Positions 1-8,919 of a stretch of DNA of 64,000 nucleotides are shown one piece after another. A program made the position numbers and the translations under genes. Each line of letters opens with the position of its first letter. Position 1 is the stretch's first letter. The DNA is from Limnohabitans sp. Hippo3 (GTDB lineage: Bacteria; Pseudomonadota; Gammaproteobacteria; Burkholderiales; Burkholderiaceae_C): the NCBI RefSeq assembly GCF_003063665.1, contig NZ_NESF01000003.1:124001-188000 (forward strand), written 5' to 3'. The notes beneath the pieces were generated by a model. That model saw only the letters and a program-made list of their open reading frames with translations. It had not been told where the DNA came from and ran no database searches.

Positions 1-25
1 AGACTGAGCCGCAGGAGAACCCCAC

Positions 26-1708
26 ATGAACCTGAACCCCGTTTGGCTCAAGAGTTACCCCGAAGGCGTTCCAGCCGACATCGATCCCACCCAGTACAGT
101 TCTTTGGTGGGCTTGCTCGAAGAGAGTTTTTCCAAATACGCAGACCGTGCGGTCTACAGCTTCATGGGCAAGGATTTCAGCTTTGCCCAAACCGACCGTG
201 ATAGTCTGGCCATGGCGGCTTACCTGCAGTCGCTGGGTCTGAGCCAAGGCGACCGTGTCGCCATCATGATGCCCAATGTGCCGCAGTACCCGGTGGCCGT
301 GGCGGCCATTTTGCGTGCGGGTCTGGTGGTGGTCAACGTCAACCCCCTCTACACCGCCCGTGAGCTGGAGCACCAGCTCAAGGACTCGGGGGCCAAGGCC
401 ATCGTGATCATCGAGAACTTTGCCGCCACGCTCGAAAAATGCATCGCCCAAACTCCGGTGCAACATGTGGTGCTGGCCGCCATGGGTGACCGGCTGGGCC
501 TGCTCAAGGGGGCCTTGGTCAACTACGTGGTGCGCAACGTCAAGAAAATGGTGCCGGCCTTCCAGCTGCCGCAGGCGGTGCGTTTCAACGACGCTTTGTC
601 CAAAGGCCGTCAACAAGCCTTCCGCAAACCCGAGCTGTCGGCCGACGACATCGCGGTGCTGCAGTACACCGGGGGCACCACGGGTGTGTCCAAGGGGGCG
701 GTGCTGTTGCACCGCAATGTGATCGCCAACGTGCTGCAGTCCGAGGCCTGGAACGAGCCTGTCATGAAGCGCATTCCCGCCGGGGAGCAGCCCACGGCGG
801 TGTGCGCATTGCCGCTGTACCACATCTTCGCTTTCACGGTGAACATGATGCTGAGCCTGCGCATGGGCGGCAAGACCATCCTGATTCCCAACCCGCGTGA
901 CTTGCCCGCCGTGCTCAAGGAGTTGTCCAAGCACACCTTCCACAGCTTCCCGGCGGTGAATACCTTGTTCAACGGCCTGGCCAACCACCCGGATTTCGGC
1001 ACCGTCAACTGGTCCAACCTCAAGGTGTCCTTGGGCGGCGGCACGGCCGTGACGCCCAATGTGGCCAAACTCTGGTTGGAGAAAACCGGCTGCCCGATTT
1101 GTGAAGGTTACGGTTTGTCGGAGACCAGCCCCTCGGCCAGCTGCAACCCCACCACCAGCACCGAATTCACCGGCACCATCGGTGTGCCCTTGCCCGGCAC
1201 CTTCATGAAACTGCTCGACGACGATGGCCACGAAATCACCACGCTCGGCACGCCGGGCGAGATCGCCATCAAGGGCCCGCAGGTGATGGCGGGTTACTGG
1301 CAACGCCCTGACGAAACCGCCAAGGTCATGACCGCCGACGGTTATTTCAAGTCGGGGGACATCGGCACCATGGACGAGCGTGGCTACTTCAAGATCGTGG
1401 ACCGCAAGAAGGACATGATTTTGGTGAGCGGTTTCAACGTCTATCCCAACGAAGTGGAGGAAGTCGCCTCGGCTTGCACGGGCGTGCTCGAATGCGCAGC
1501 GATTGGTGTGCCGGACGAGAAAACCGGCGAGGCCGTCAAGCTGGTGGTGGTGCGCAAAGACCCGGCGCTGACCGAGGCGCAGGTCATCGCTTACTGCCGC
1601 GAAAACATGACGGCGTACAAGGTGCCGCGCGTGATCGAGTTCCGCGACGAATTGCCCAAGACGCCAGTGGGCAAAATCCTGCGCCGCGAGTTGCGGGCCA
1701 AGGCCTGA
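26..1708 (+). CDS. fadD: Long-chain fatty acid-CoA ligase
   Basis: ATP-dependent acyl-CoA synthetase that activates free fatty acids for beta-oxidation or lipid synthesis. The 560-residue protein is full length for FadD. The AMP-binding loop YTGGTTGVSKG starts at residue 214. The GYGLSETSP motif, the SGDIGTMDERGY segment and the hinge DRKKDMILVSGFNVYP follow in the normal order, and the C-terminal catalytic lysine sits in KTPVGKILRREL. The ATG follows a GGAG ribosome site eight bases upstream. It stands alone, followed by a strong terminator. The bases before it probably belong to the tail of another gene. The family is certain; chain-length preference cannot be read from sequence. Confidence 0.95.
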   Translation: MNLNPVWLKSYPEGVPADIDPTQYSSLVGLLEESFSKYADRAVYSFMGKDFSFAQTDRDSLAMAAYLQSLGLSQGDRVAIMMPNVPQYPVAVAAILRAGLVVVNVNPLYTARELEHQLKDSGAKAIVIIENFAATLEKCIAQTPVQHVVLAAMGDRLGLLKGALVNYVVRNVKKMVPAFQLPQAVRFNDALSKGRQQAFRKPELSADDIAVLQYTGGTTGVSKGAVLLHRNVIANVLQSEAWNEPVMKRIPAGEQPTAVCALPLYHIFAFTVNMMLSLRMGGKTILIPNPRDLPAVLKELSKHTFHSFPAVNTLFNGLANHPDFGTVNWSNLKVSLGGGTAVTPNVAKLWLEKTGCPICEGYGLSETSPSASCNPTTSTEFTGTIGVPLPGTFMKLLDDDGHEITTLGTPGEIAIKGPQVMAGYWQRPDETAKVMTADGYFKSGDIGTMDERGYFKIVDRKKDMILVSGFNVYPNEVEEVASACTGVLECAAIGVPDEKTGEAVKLVVVRKDPALTEAQVIAYCRENMTAYKVPRVIEFRDELPKTPVGKILRRELRAKA

Positions 1709-1748
1709 CCGGAGCACTGCGGGGCCAAGGCCCCCATACAGGGCGCAG

Positions 1749-1775
1749 CGGCCACCCGTTCACGGGTGGCCGTTT
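1749..1775 (+). terminator. Rho-independent terminator of fadD
   Basis: A perfect 10-bp stem (CGGCCACCCG / CGGGTGGCCG) with a TTCA tetraloop is followed by TTTGACTTT. It lies 40 bases after the fadD stop and before the nucleosidase gene. Confidence 0.85.
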
Positions 1776-1805
1776 GACTTTGAGTCATTGAACAAGGGGT
1801 GATCC

Positions 1806-2567
1806 ATGGCAGTGATCGGCATCATGAGTGCCATGCACGAAGAACTGGCGGCGGTGTTGGCGGCCATGCCCGATGAGCAGCGCGTTCAGGTGGCCGGGCG
1901 GGACTTTTGGGTCGGCCATTGGCAAGGCCACTCGGTGGTGGCGGTGCTCTCGCGCATCGGCAAGGTGGCTGCAGCCACCACCGCCACGGTGCTGCTGGAG
2001 CGCTTTGGGGTCGATACCCTGGTGTTCACCGGCGTGGCGGGTGGCCTGGGTACCGATGTGCGGGTGGGCGATGTGGTGGTGGCGCAGGGTTTGCTGCAGC
2101 ACGACATGGACGCTTCGCCGCTCTTCCCACGCCATGAGGTGCCTTTGTACGGCCGCGCCCATTTTGAGGCTGATGCCGGCTTGTCGGCCCAATTGGCTGC
2201 GGCCAGCCAGCAGGTGCTGGCCCATGCAGGGCAACATCTGGGCGCGGGAACACTGGCCGAATTTGCGCTGAACGCCCCGCGGGTGCACCAGGGCATGGTC
2301 ATCAGTGGCGACCGCTTTGTCTCGACCTCGGCCGAAAGCCAGGCGTTGCGGCAGGCTTTGCCCGAGGCTTTGGCGGTGGAGATGGAGGGCGCAGCAGTGG
2401 CGCAGGTCTGCCACGATTACGGCGTGCCCTTTGCGGCGGTGCGCACCATCTCGGACCGGGCGGACGATGGAGCGCACACCGACTTTCAGCGCTTCATCCG
2501 CGAAGTAGCCAGCCGTTACAGCCTGGCGATTTTGTCGCAGTGGCTGAGCCGTCGCCAGCCCGCTTGA
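1806..2567 (+). CDS. mtnN: 5'-methylthioadenosine/S-adenosylhomocysteine nucleosidase
   Basis: Cleaves adenine from methylthioadenosine, S-adenosylhomocysteine and 5'-deoxyadenosine, relieving product inhibition of SAM-dependent enzymes and feeding methionine salvage. The 253-residue protein begins MAVIGIMSAMHEEL, placing a glutamate at position 12 as in E. coli MTAN. It has FTGVAGG in the nucleoside phosphorylase fold, the ribose-binding VEMEGAA segment and the catalytic aspartate in RTISDRADD. An AAGGGG ribosome site precedes the ATG. It is convergent with corA, with only seven bases between the stops. The central region (about residues 100-150) is a little longer than in E. coli. Confidence 0.93.
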   Translation: MAVIGIMSAMHEELAAVLAAMPDEQRVQVAGRDFWVGHWQGHSVVAVLSRIGKVAAATTATVLLERFGVDTLVFTGVAGGLGTDVRVGDVVVAQGLLQHDMDASPLFPRHEVPLYGRAHFEADAGLSAQLAAASQQVLAHAGQHLGAGTLAEFALNAPRVHQGMVISGDRFVSTSAESQALRQALPEALAVEMEGAAVAQVCHDYGVPFAAVRTISDRADDGAHTDFQRFIREVASRYSLAILSQWLSRRQPA

Positions 2568-2574
2568 GCCGGTC

Positions 2575-3561
2575 TTATTTGAGCCAGCCCCGGCGGCGGA
2601 AGTACCACATGGGCACCACGGCGCTGGCGGCCATCAAGGCGAGCGCATAGGGGTAGCCCCATTTTTGCGACAGCTCGGGCATGTACTGGAAGTTCATGCC
2701 GTACAGGCTGGCGATCAAGGTGGGGGGCAGCAAGGCGACGCTGGCCACCGAGAAGATCTTGATGATCTTGTTCTGGTTGATGTTGATGAAACCGACGGTG
2801 GCGTCCATCAGGAAGTTGATCTTGTCGAACAGGAACGCTGTGTGCGAGTCGAGCGAGTCGATGTCGCGCAGAATCTGACGGGCTTCTTCAAACTGCTCGG
2901 CGTTGAGCATCTTCGAGCGCATCATGAAGCTCACCGCGCGGCGGGTGTCCATGACGTTGCGGCGGATGCGGCCGTTCAGGTCTTCCTGGCGGGCGATGGC
3001 ACCCAGCACTTCACCGGCCATGGCGTCGGTCACGTCGCCCGACAAGACCTGCTTGCCCGCTTTTTCGAGCTGGTCGTAAATGCCTTCGAGCGTGTCGGCC
3101 GAATACTCGGCGTCGGCGTCAAACAGCTTGAGCAGCACTTCCTTGGCGTCTTCGATCAGGCCCGGGGCGCGGCGCGCGCGCATGCGCAAGAGGCGAAAGA
3201 CCGGCACATCCTCGTCGTGGATGGAAAACAGCACACCCTGGCTTTTGAGGTTGGCGTTGTGCTGGTTCAGGATGAAGGCGCAGCGCACCGTGCGGGGCTC
3301 GTCTTCGTCGGCGATCAAAAAGTCGGAGCGGATGTGCAGTTCGCCGTTGTCTTCTTCGTAAAAGCGCGCGGATTCCTCGATGTCCTCGTCCATCGCGTCT
3401 TCCGGGATGGACAGGCCGAAATACTGTTTGATCCAGCGTTTTTCTTCCAGCGTGGGCGACTCCAGGTCGACCCAGATGGGTTGGAAGCGGGAGAGTTCTT
3501 CCAGCGACTCGATCTCTTCCTGGAAGAGGCGGCCGTTGGCGAGGGTGAAGATGTTGAGCAT
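2575..3561 (-). CDS. corA: Magnesium/cobalt transporter CorA
   Basis: Pentameric inner-membrane channel for Mg2+ (also Co2+ and Ni2+). The 328-residue protein has the long cytoplasmic N-terminal funnel domain and two C-terminal membrane helices. The signature GMN is at residues 288-290 in YGMNFQYMPE, followed by the second helix and the basic tail RRRGWLK. The N-terminus MLNIFTLANGRLFQEE is typical of betaproteobacterial CorA. A perfect 12-bp inverted repeat lies about 60-105 bases upstream of the start. No Mg-sensing leader was recognised. Confidence 0.95.
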   Translation of the reverse strand: MLNIFTLANGRLFQEEIESLEELSRFQPIWVDLESPTLEEKRWIKQYFGLSIPEDAMDEDIEESARFYEEDNGELHIRSDFLIADEDEPRTVRCAFILNQHNANLKSQGVLFSIHDEDVPVFRLLRMRARRAPGLIEDAKEVLLKLFDADAEYSADTLEGIYDQLEKAGKQVLSGDVTDAMAGEVLGAIARQEDLNGRIRRNVMDTRRAVSFMMRSKMLNAEQFEEARQILRDIDSLDSHTAFLFDKINFLMDATVGFININQNKIIKIFSVASVALLPPTLIASLYGMNFQYMPELSQKWGYPYALALMAASAVVPMWYFRRRGWLK

Positions 3562-3623
3562 GGCGAATCCGAAAAATGGCCAGGTGCCAAAAGTTCAAAG
3601 GGGCGGCGAAGGGGGTTTTCTGC

Positions 3624-3666
3624 AGCTTTCGAACGATGGGCAGGGTGCTCAGCGCGTTCGAAAGCT
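3624..3666. promoter_or_regulatory. 12-bp perfect inverted repeat upstream of corA
   Basis: AGCTTTCGAACG (3624-3635) is repeated exactly in inverse at 3655-3666, separated by 19 bases. It lies between corA (start 3561) and the end of the patatin gene (3719), on the promoter side of corA. It could be an operator for a dimeric regulator, or a terminator for the upstream minus-strand patatin gene, though no T-run follows. The function is not known. Confidence 0.5.
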
Positions 3667-3718
3667 ACCGACTCGGGGTAGTTTCCACGGCAATGTGTCT
3701 CCAGAATGAATCGGCGGA

Positions 3719-4957
3719 TTATCGCACCGGATGTGCCCCTGCGGGGGCCAGAAAAGCCAGGATGTCGTCGGCGCGGGCCTGCACATCCGCCTGGCCCAAG
3801 GCCATCAGCGCGGCAATGAACGCCGGCTCGAACAACAAATAGCTCGCCAGGGCTGCGCCACTGCCGCGCAATGCACCCAGACCCTCCAGCACCCGCAGAA
3901 TGGGTCGGGGCAGGGTGTGGGCGTGCGCTTGCGCCAAGGCGTCGAGCGAGGCACTGGGCTGCAGCGTCAGCACCTGCACCGGGCGCAGGGGCAGGCTTGC
4001 ACGTACCGCCTCGGGCAAGCTGTCCAGGGCCTGGTTGATGCGGCTGATCTGCTCGACATCGGCCTCCAGCGTGTCGTGGAACACGCTGGCCATGGCGTGG
4101 CCAGCGATCGTGCCCAGCGAGGGGCGTCCTGTGGCGCGGGCGGGTGCCACCAGGCTGGCCCGTTGGGGTTGGCTCACGCCAATCGCCAAAATCCGGTCGG
4201 CCCCGAGGTGCACGGCCGAGGACAAGGGCGAGATTTGCCGCATCGAGCCATCCCCGAAATACTCCATGCCACCGTCTACCCACAGCGGGGTGGACGGGAA
4301 AATGAAGGGGATGGCGCTGGACGCCATCAGGTGCTCGATGGTGATGGGTTGCTGCTCGGCACGGCGGCCTGGACGGCTCCAGGGGATGGGCTGGCCATCG
4401 CGGGTCTGGCAAAACGTCCAGTGCACACCGCTCGAGTAGCTCGATGCGGTGACCGCCAGAGCCTGCAGCACCCCGCTGTGCAAGGCGGTGTCGATCCGCT
4501 CCAGGGCGATCGCCTGGTGCAAGGTGTTGACCAGGGCCAGGCTGTCCATGGCGGCGGCATGGGCGCGGACAGAGCGCAGCAAACCCACTGCGGTGGCCCA
4601 ACGGCTGAATTTGTCCAGCGGGGTTTGGGGCAGGCGGTAGACCGCCTCCGTGCGGATCCGGGTCCAGAAATGGGCCAGATCGTCCAGGCCGGCCAGACCG
4701 TCCAGCGCCTTGCTGGCCAGAAAAGTGGCGTTCAAGGCCCCGGCCGAGGTGCCCGCCAGCACCTGGAATGGAAAAGCGGGGGATGGCCCCGCTGTGCGGC
4801 GCAGCAGTTGGCCGATGGCCTGCAGCGCCCCGGCTTGGTAAGCGGTGCGCGCTCCGCCACCCATCAGCACCAGCCCCATCACGGGCTGCGGGGGTGGCGA
4901 GAGGGCTTGTTCAAGGGCTGATTTGGGCGGGGTGGGCGTCACGGGGTCCATGGGCAT
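3719..4957 (-). CDS. Patatin-like phospholipase family protein
   Basis: Predicted Ser-Asp dyad lipid acyl hydrolase. The oxyanion-hole motif GGGARTAYQAG is at about residues 33-43, the nucleophile is Ser71 in GTSAG, and the catalytic aspartate is Asp228 in DGG. Length is 412 residues. There is no signal peptide, so it probably acts in the cytoplasm or at the inner membrane face. An ATG two codons downstream (4951) is an alternative start. It is divergent from an MFS transporter gene across 67 bases. The hydrolase fold is secure; the substrate (phospholipid or stored acyl ester) is unknown. Confidence 0.88.
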   Translation of the reverse strand: MPMDPVTPTPPKSALEQALSPPPQPVMGLVLMGGGARTAYQAGALQAIGQLLRRTAGPSPAFPFQVLAGTSAGALNATFLASKALDGLAGLDDLAHFWTRIRTEAVYRLPQTPLDKFSRWATAVGLLRSVRAHAAAMDSLALVNTLHQAIALERIDTALHSGVLQALAVTASSYSSGVHWTFCQTRDGQPIPWSRPGRRAEQQPITIEHLMASSAIPFIFPSTPLWVDGGMEYFGDGSMRQISPLSSAVHLGADRILAIGVSQPQRASLVAPARATGRPSLGTIAGHAMASVFHDTLEADVEQISRINQALDSLPEAVRASLPLRPVQVLTLQPSASLDALAQAHAHTLPRPILRVLEGLGALRGSGAALASYLLFEPAFIAALMALGQADVQARADDILAFLAPAGAHPVR

Positions 4958-5024
4958 GTGAAGTTGGACAGAGGCTCTGGGGGGCTGCGGGTGTTAGATT
5001 CAGACCATTCAACGGCATTGTTCC

Positions 5025-6245
5025 ATGACCCCACATTTGACCCCACGGCGTGAGCGCTGGCTGCTCTTCACGCTGGCTGGCATCCAGTTCACCCACATCC
5101 TCGATTTCATGATCATGATGCCGCTGGGGCCGCAGTTCACGGCCTTGTTCGGCATCAGCAACGCCCAGTTCGGTCTGCTGGTCTCGGCCTACACCTTGTC
5201 GGCGGGCCTGTCCGGCCTGATGGCGGCCACCTACATCGACCGTTTCAGCCGCAAGCGCCTGCTGCTGGTCATGTACGCCTTGTTTGGCCTGGCCACCCTG
5301 GCGTGTGGTCTGGCGCCCGACTATGTCTGGTTGATGGTGGCCCGCGTGGCCGCTGGTTTGTTTGGCGGGGTGTTGTCGGCTTTGTCCCAAACCATCGTGG
5401 CGGATGTGATCCCCTTTGAGCGCCGAGGTCGCGCCATGAGCGTGGTGATGACCTCGTTTTCCGTGTCCACCGTGGCGGGGGTGCCGCTGGGGCTGTTTTT
5501 GGCGGCGCACCTGAGCTGGCATGCGCCGTTTTTTGGCATCGCCGCGCTGGTGGGGCTGCTGTCCTTGGGGGCCTGGCAAACCTTGCCCCGTCTGGATGCG
5601 CATTTGCACCACCCTGAGCGGGTGAGTGTCTGGCGCGGCATTGGCCAGGTACTGGCCGAGGGCAACCACCTCAAGGCCTTCGGGGTGTCGGCCCTGATGA
5701 TGTTTGCGGCGTTCACCGTCATCCCCTACATCACCATTTACCTGCAGTCCAACGCCGGGATGCAGACCGCCGAAGTGCCCTGGATCTATCTGTGCGGTGG
5801 GGTGGCCACCTTGCTCAGTGCCCGTTATTTCGGGCGGCTGACCGACCGGGTGGGCAAGGTCCGGGTGTTCCAGCGCCTGGCTTTGGCGGTGACGGTGCCG
5901 CTGATGGCCACCACGCTCACGCAAGGCTTGCCCTTGTGGGGTTTGCTGACCGTGTCGACTTTGTTTTTCACGGTCATGAGCGGGCGCATGATTCCTGGCA
6001 TGGCGATGATTTCATCGGCCGTGGAGCCGCGTTTGCGCGGCACCTTCATGACCCTGAATTCGGCGGTTCAGTCGGCCGCCATGGGTTTCGCGGCGCTGGT
6101 GGCCGGGCTCATCATTGGGCGAGATGCGCAAGGACAGCTCACTGGGTATTGGGTGGCGGGTTTGTTGGGGGTGTTGGCCAGCATCATCAGCGCCTGGCTG
6201 GCTGGGCGTTTGCGTCTGCATGGGGCGCCGACCGCTGCGATTTGA
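5025..6245 (+). CDS. MFS transporter, drug/sugar efflux type
   Basis: A 406-residue major facilitator protein with about twelve predicted membrane helices in two halves. The first helices contain FTLAGIQFTHILDFMIMMPLG, an arrangement typical of DHA1-like efflux carriers. The loop between helices 2 and 3 reads YIDRFSRKRLLL, a variant of the family motif A. The second half repeats it as GRLTDRVGKVRVF. A proton-driven export role is likely; the substrate cannot be inferred. It occupies the place upstream of hpf where many proteobacteria carry rpoN. The gene is single and is followed by about 220 bases containing two hairpins. Confidence 0.87.
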   Translation: MTPHLTPRRERWLLFTLAGIQFTHILDFMIMMPLGPQFTALFGISNAQFGLLVSAYTLSAGLSGLMAATYIDRFSRKRLLLVMYALFGLATLACGLAPDYVWLMVARVAAGLFGGVLSALSQTIVADVIPFERRGRAMSVVMTSFSVSTVAGVPLGLFLAAHLSWHAPFFGIAALVGLLSLGAWQTLPRLDAHLHHPERVSVWRGIGQVLAEGNHLKAFGVSALMMFAAFTVIPYITIYLQSNAGMQTAEVPWIYLCGGVATLLSARYFGRLTDRVGKVRVFQRLALAVTVPLMATTLTQGLPLWGLLTVSTLFFTVMSGRMIPGMAMISSAVEPRLRGTFMTLNSAVQSAAMGFAALVAGLIIGRDAQGQLTGYWVAGLLGVLASIISAWLAGRLRLHGAPTAAI

Positions 6246-6391
6246 ACTGTCAGGCCTTAAATGCCCGCTTGTTCTTGGGCTTCAAATCGAACAATAGCAC
6301 TGAAAACGGGTTTTGGGTGCAAAGCCAGCCGACGTTACAGGTTTAGTTGTTGGCGTCTTGCATTTCGCTGGGGTGCGGCGCATAGTGGGGT

Positions 6392-6416
6392 CGAACCACC
6401 CCCACAGGTGGTTTCG
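6392..6416 (+). other. Imperfect hairpin before hpf terminator
   Basis: ACCACC pairs with GGTGGT across a CCCACA loop, with weaker flanking pairs. It directly precedes the terminator at 6418-6440, so the two form a tandem stem-loop at the end of the 223-base gap between the MFS gene and hpf. The rest of the gap (6246-6391) shows no convincing gene. Confidence 0.45.
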
Positions 6417-6417
6417 G

Positions 6418-6440
6418 AGCCCCGCTTCAGCGGGGCTTTT
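6418..6440 (+). terminator. Rho-independent terminator
   Basis: AGCCCCGC and GCGGGGCT form a perfect 8-bp stem around a TTCA loop, followed by TTT. It should end transcription from the MFS gene 30 bases before hpf, so hpf needs a promoter inside or just after this element, or controlled read-through. Confidence 0.8.
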
Positions 6441-6468
6441 CATACCCTGAATCATGGAGGCGACGACT

Positions 6469-6798
6469 ATGAATTTAACCATCAGCGGGCACCATCTGGA
6501 AGTGACCCCGGCATTGCGTCAGTACGTCACGGGGAAGCTCGACCGGATCACCCGGCACTTTGACCAAGTGGTCGATGTCAAAGTGCTGCTGACCGTCGAA
6601 AAGCAGAAGGAAAAAGAAAAACGCCAACGCGCCGAATGCAACATCCACGTCAAGGGCAACGACTTGTTTGCAGAAAGCGCTCACGAAGATTTGTATGCCG
6701 CTGTGGATGAACTGGTAGACAAGCTGGACCGACAGGTGGTCAAGCACAAGGACCGCATCACGGACCATCAACACAGCGCGCCCAAGCGCATGATGTGA
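6469..6798 (+). CDS. hpf: Ribosome hibernation-promoting factor (short form)
   Basis: Binds the 30S A/P-site region in stationary phase and promotes inactive 100S ribosomes. The 110-residue protein begins [20 protein letters not shown] and has the beta-alpha-beta fold with a basic segment around [13 protein letters not shown]. It lacks the extra C-terminal domain of long HPF. The start at 6469 is preferred because GGAGG lies eight bases before it. An in-frame ATG at 6454 would contain that ribosome site. It heads a block with ptsN and hprK, but a terminator separates it from ptsN. Confidence 0.92.
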   Translation: MNLTISGHHLEVTPALRQYVTGKLDRITRHFDQVVDVKVLLTVEKQKEKEKRQRAECNIHVKGNDLFAESAHEDLYAAVDELVDKLDRQVVKHKDRITDHQHSAPKRMM

Positions 6799-6822
6799 TC
6801 GGGTGAATGTTTCGCTCACAAC

Positions 6823-6848
6823 AGGGCCACAAGCTTGTGGCCCTTTTT
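6823..6848 (+). terminator. Rho-independent terminator of hpf
   Basis: The 22-base perfect palindrome AGGGCCACA-AGCT-TGTGGCCCT is followed by TTTTC, 25 bases after the hpf stop. Confidence 0.88.
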
Positions 6849-6955
6849 CATGCAGGCGCCTAGCCTGTTCAGAGGCGCAAACACCGCCCATGTCGCCCGG
6901 CTTTCAGGCCCCATGACCGGGGTGCCCGCGCAAGGTGCATAATCCGGCCTCGACC

Positions 6956-7423
6956 ATGAATCGCCTCTCATCCATATTGCCCGTTGACCAGGTTCTTGTT
7001 GGGGTGGAAGCCACCAGCAAGAAACGCGCATTCGAAGAAGCCGGACTTCTCTTTGAGAACCTCCACGGCTTGTCCCGTGCTTTGGTGACCGACAGCCTGT
7101 TTGCCCGTGAACGGTTGGGCTCCACGGGGCTGGGGCATGGTGTGGCCATTCCGCACGGCCGCATCAAGGGCCTGAAAGCGCCCATGGCCGCCGTATTCCA
7201 GCTGGCGCAGTCGATTGGCTTTGACGCCCCTGACGAACAGCCGGTCAACCTGTTGATCTTTTTGCTGGTGCCCGAAGCCGCCACCCAAAAACATCTGGAA
7301 ATCCTGTCCGAAATCGCTGAATTGCTCAGCGACACCGCTTTGCGTGAAAACATCAAGAACAGCACCGTCCAGCAGGACCTGCACCAGCTGATCGCCCAGT
7401 GGCAGTCTGCCCAGACGGTCTGA
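6956..7423 (+). CDS. ptsN: PTS IIA-like nitrogen regulatory protein
   Basis: EIIA-Ntr of the nitrogen phosphotransferase system, a regulatory phosphoprotein affecting K+ transport and carbon/nitrogen balance. The 155-residue protein carries the phosphorylatable histidine His67 in [10 protein letters not shown], with the conserved ERLGSTGLG segment just before it. A GTG seven codons upstream is possible, but the ATG matches the family N-terminus MNRLSSILP. It is followed 25 bases later by hprK, the usual betaproteobacterial arrangement. A kup K+ transporter lies about 11 kb away. No HPr or enzyme I gene is in the window. Confidence 0.93.
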   Translation: MNRLSSILPVDQVLVGVEATSKKRAFEEAGLLFENLHGLSRALVTDSLFARERLGSTGLGHGVAIPHGRIKGLKAPMAAVFQLAQSIGFDAPDEQPVNLLIFLLVPEAATQKHLEILSEIAELLSDTALRENIKNSTVQQDLHQLIAQWQSAQTV

Positions 7424-7448
7424 CCCTCCTTTTTTCGAGGTTTTTGCG

Positions 7449-8390
7449 ATGAAGCCCAGCGTCATCAGTGCCGATGTCCTGTTCGAGGACCATCGCGGCA
7501 AGCTCAAATGGCAATGGGTGGCCGGTCTGGGCGCCTCGGAGCGACGCTTTGATGAAGTCGCTGTGCGCGAAGCCCGCTCGGGCGCCGACCTGGTCGGTTA
7601 TCTGAACTACATCCACCCCTACCGTGTGCAGATTCTGGGGCCCCGCGAGGTGGCTTACTTGACCAACTCCACGCCCGATGACTGCGCGCGCCGGATTGCC
7701 CGCATCGTGACGCTGGAGCCCCCGGTGCTGGTCTTGGCCGATGGCCAGGCGGCTCCCGAAGCCCTGCTGTCCATGTGCGAGCGGGCCCAGATCCCGATGT
7801 TCTCGACCGAGCACTCGTCGGCCTTTGTGATCGATGTGCTGCGGGCCTACCTGTCCAAGCATTTCGCCGACCGCACCACCATGCACGGGGTGTTCATGGA
7901 CATTTTGGGCATGGGCGTGTTGATCACGGGTGAGTCCGGCTTGGGCAAGAGCGAGTTGGGGCTGGAGCTGATTTCGCGCGGCAATGGCCTGGTGGCCGAT
8001 GACGCGGTGGACCTGTACCGCATCAACCAGACCACCATCGAGGCGCGCTGCCCCGACTTGCTGCAAAACCTGCTGGAGGTGCGCGGCATTGGTCTGCTCG
8101 ACATCCGCGCCATCTTTGGCGAGACGGCAGTGCGCCGCAAGATGCGCCTCAAACTCATTGTTCACCTGGTGCGCCGCGAAACGCTGGAGCGGGATTACGA
8201 ACGCCTGCCTTCCGAGCCGCTGGTGCAGGATGTGCTGGGCATTCCGGTGCGCAAAGTGGTCATCCAGGTGGTGGCGGGGCGCAACATCGCGGTGTTGGTC
8301 GAGGCCGCTGTGCGCAACACCATCTTGCAGATGCGCGGCATCGACACCTACCAGGAATTCATTGAGCGCCAGCGCCGGGCGATGGATTGA
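7449..8390 (+). CDS. hprK: HPr kinase/phosphorylase
   Basis: Bifunctional enzyme that phosphorylates and dephosphorylates a serine on HPr. The 313-residue protein is full length. The Walker A loop GESGLGKS is at residues 161-168, followed by the family segments [12 protein letters not shown] and [16 protein letters not shown] (the HprK signature). In betaproteobacteria it sits beside ptsN and links PTS-like signalling to metabolism. A stem-loop overlaps its stop codon, between it and the convergent fur gene. Confidence 0.95.
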   Translation: MKPSVISADVLFEDHRGKLKWQWVAGLGASERRFDEVAVREARSGADLVGYLNYIHPYRVQILGPREVAYLTNSTPDDCARRIARIVTLEPPVLVLADGQAAPEALLSMCERAQIPMFSTEHSSAFVIDVLRAYLSKHFADRTTMHGVFMDILGMGVLITGESGLGKSELGLELISRGNGLVADDAVDLYRINQTTIEARCPDLLQNLLEVRGIGLLDIRAIFGETAVRRKMRLKLIVHLVRRETLERDYERLPSEPLVQDVLGIPVRKVVIQVVAGRNIAVLVEAAVRNTILQMRGIDTYQEFIERQRRAMD

Positions 8391-8401
8391 AGACGCCCGG
8401 C
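8374..8401. terminator. Bidirectional stem-loop between hprK and fur
   Basis: GCCGGGCG (8374-8381) pairs perfectly with CGCCCGGC (8394-8401) around a 12-base loop that includes the hprK stop codon region. There is no T-run, so intrinsic termination is uncertain, but the position between convergent genes suits a bidirectional terminator. Confidence 0.45.
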
Positions 8402-8405
8402 CTGC

Positions 8406-8834
8406 TCAACCCTGGCGGTGCGGGCAAGGCTTTTGGGTGCAATGGGCGTACAGGCTCAGGGCGTGGTCGGCGATCACAAAACCTTTGGCTTCGGCCACCG
8501 CTTGCTGCCTGGACTCGATTTCCGGGTCGTAAAACTCCTCCACCCGCCCGCAGTCCAGACACACCATGTGGTCGTGGTGCTGGCCTTCGTTGAGTTCGTA
8601 AACGGCTTTGCCGCTTTCAAAGTGGTTGCGGCTCAGGATGCCCGCCTGCTCAAACTGCATCAGCACCCGGTACACCGTGGCCAGACCGATGTCGGTGTTT
8701 TCGCTCAACAGGAGGCGAAACACGTCCTCGGCCGTCATGTGCCGTTGCTGCCCGCGCTGAAAGACCTCCAGGATCTTCAGGCGTGGCAGCGTGGCCTTCA
8801 GACCATTGTTTTTCAGTTCGTCGATTTGGGTCAT
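8406..8834 (-). CDS. fur: Ferric uptake regulator Fur
   Basis: Iron-responsive repressor. The 142-residue protein starts [22 protein letters not shown], the usual Fur winged-helix N-terminus. It has the [16 protein letters not shown] metal-binding segment with a CxxC pair and a second cysteine pair near the end (HCTQKPCPH). An upstream in-frame ATG at 8858 is less likely because the family begins at the chosen residue. It is divergent from bamE across 85 bases and convergent with hprK. The window also has a TonB-ExbBD system of the kind Fur often controls, but I saw no clear Fur box there. Confidence 0.95.
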   Translation of the reverse strand: MTQIDELKNNGLKATLPRLKILEVFQRGQQRHMTAEDVFRLLLSENTDIGLATVYRVLMQFEQAGILSRNHFESGKAVYELNEGQHHDHMVCLDCGRVEEFYDPEIESRQQAVAEAKGFVIADHALSLYAHCTQKPCPHRQG

Positions 8835-8919
8835 GTGAAGGGGTGTCGGGATAGGCAAAGCCGGTGTGGGCGCGAAGCTGCCGCTACAATGACCCGATCA
8901 TATCGGCCAGCCCTCAACC

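Noticed and set aside
6246..6391. Sigma-54 promoter ahead of hpf (TTGGC...TGC near 6354)
   Set aside because: The GG and GC doublets are only six bases apart, not ten, so the -24/-12 spacing fails.
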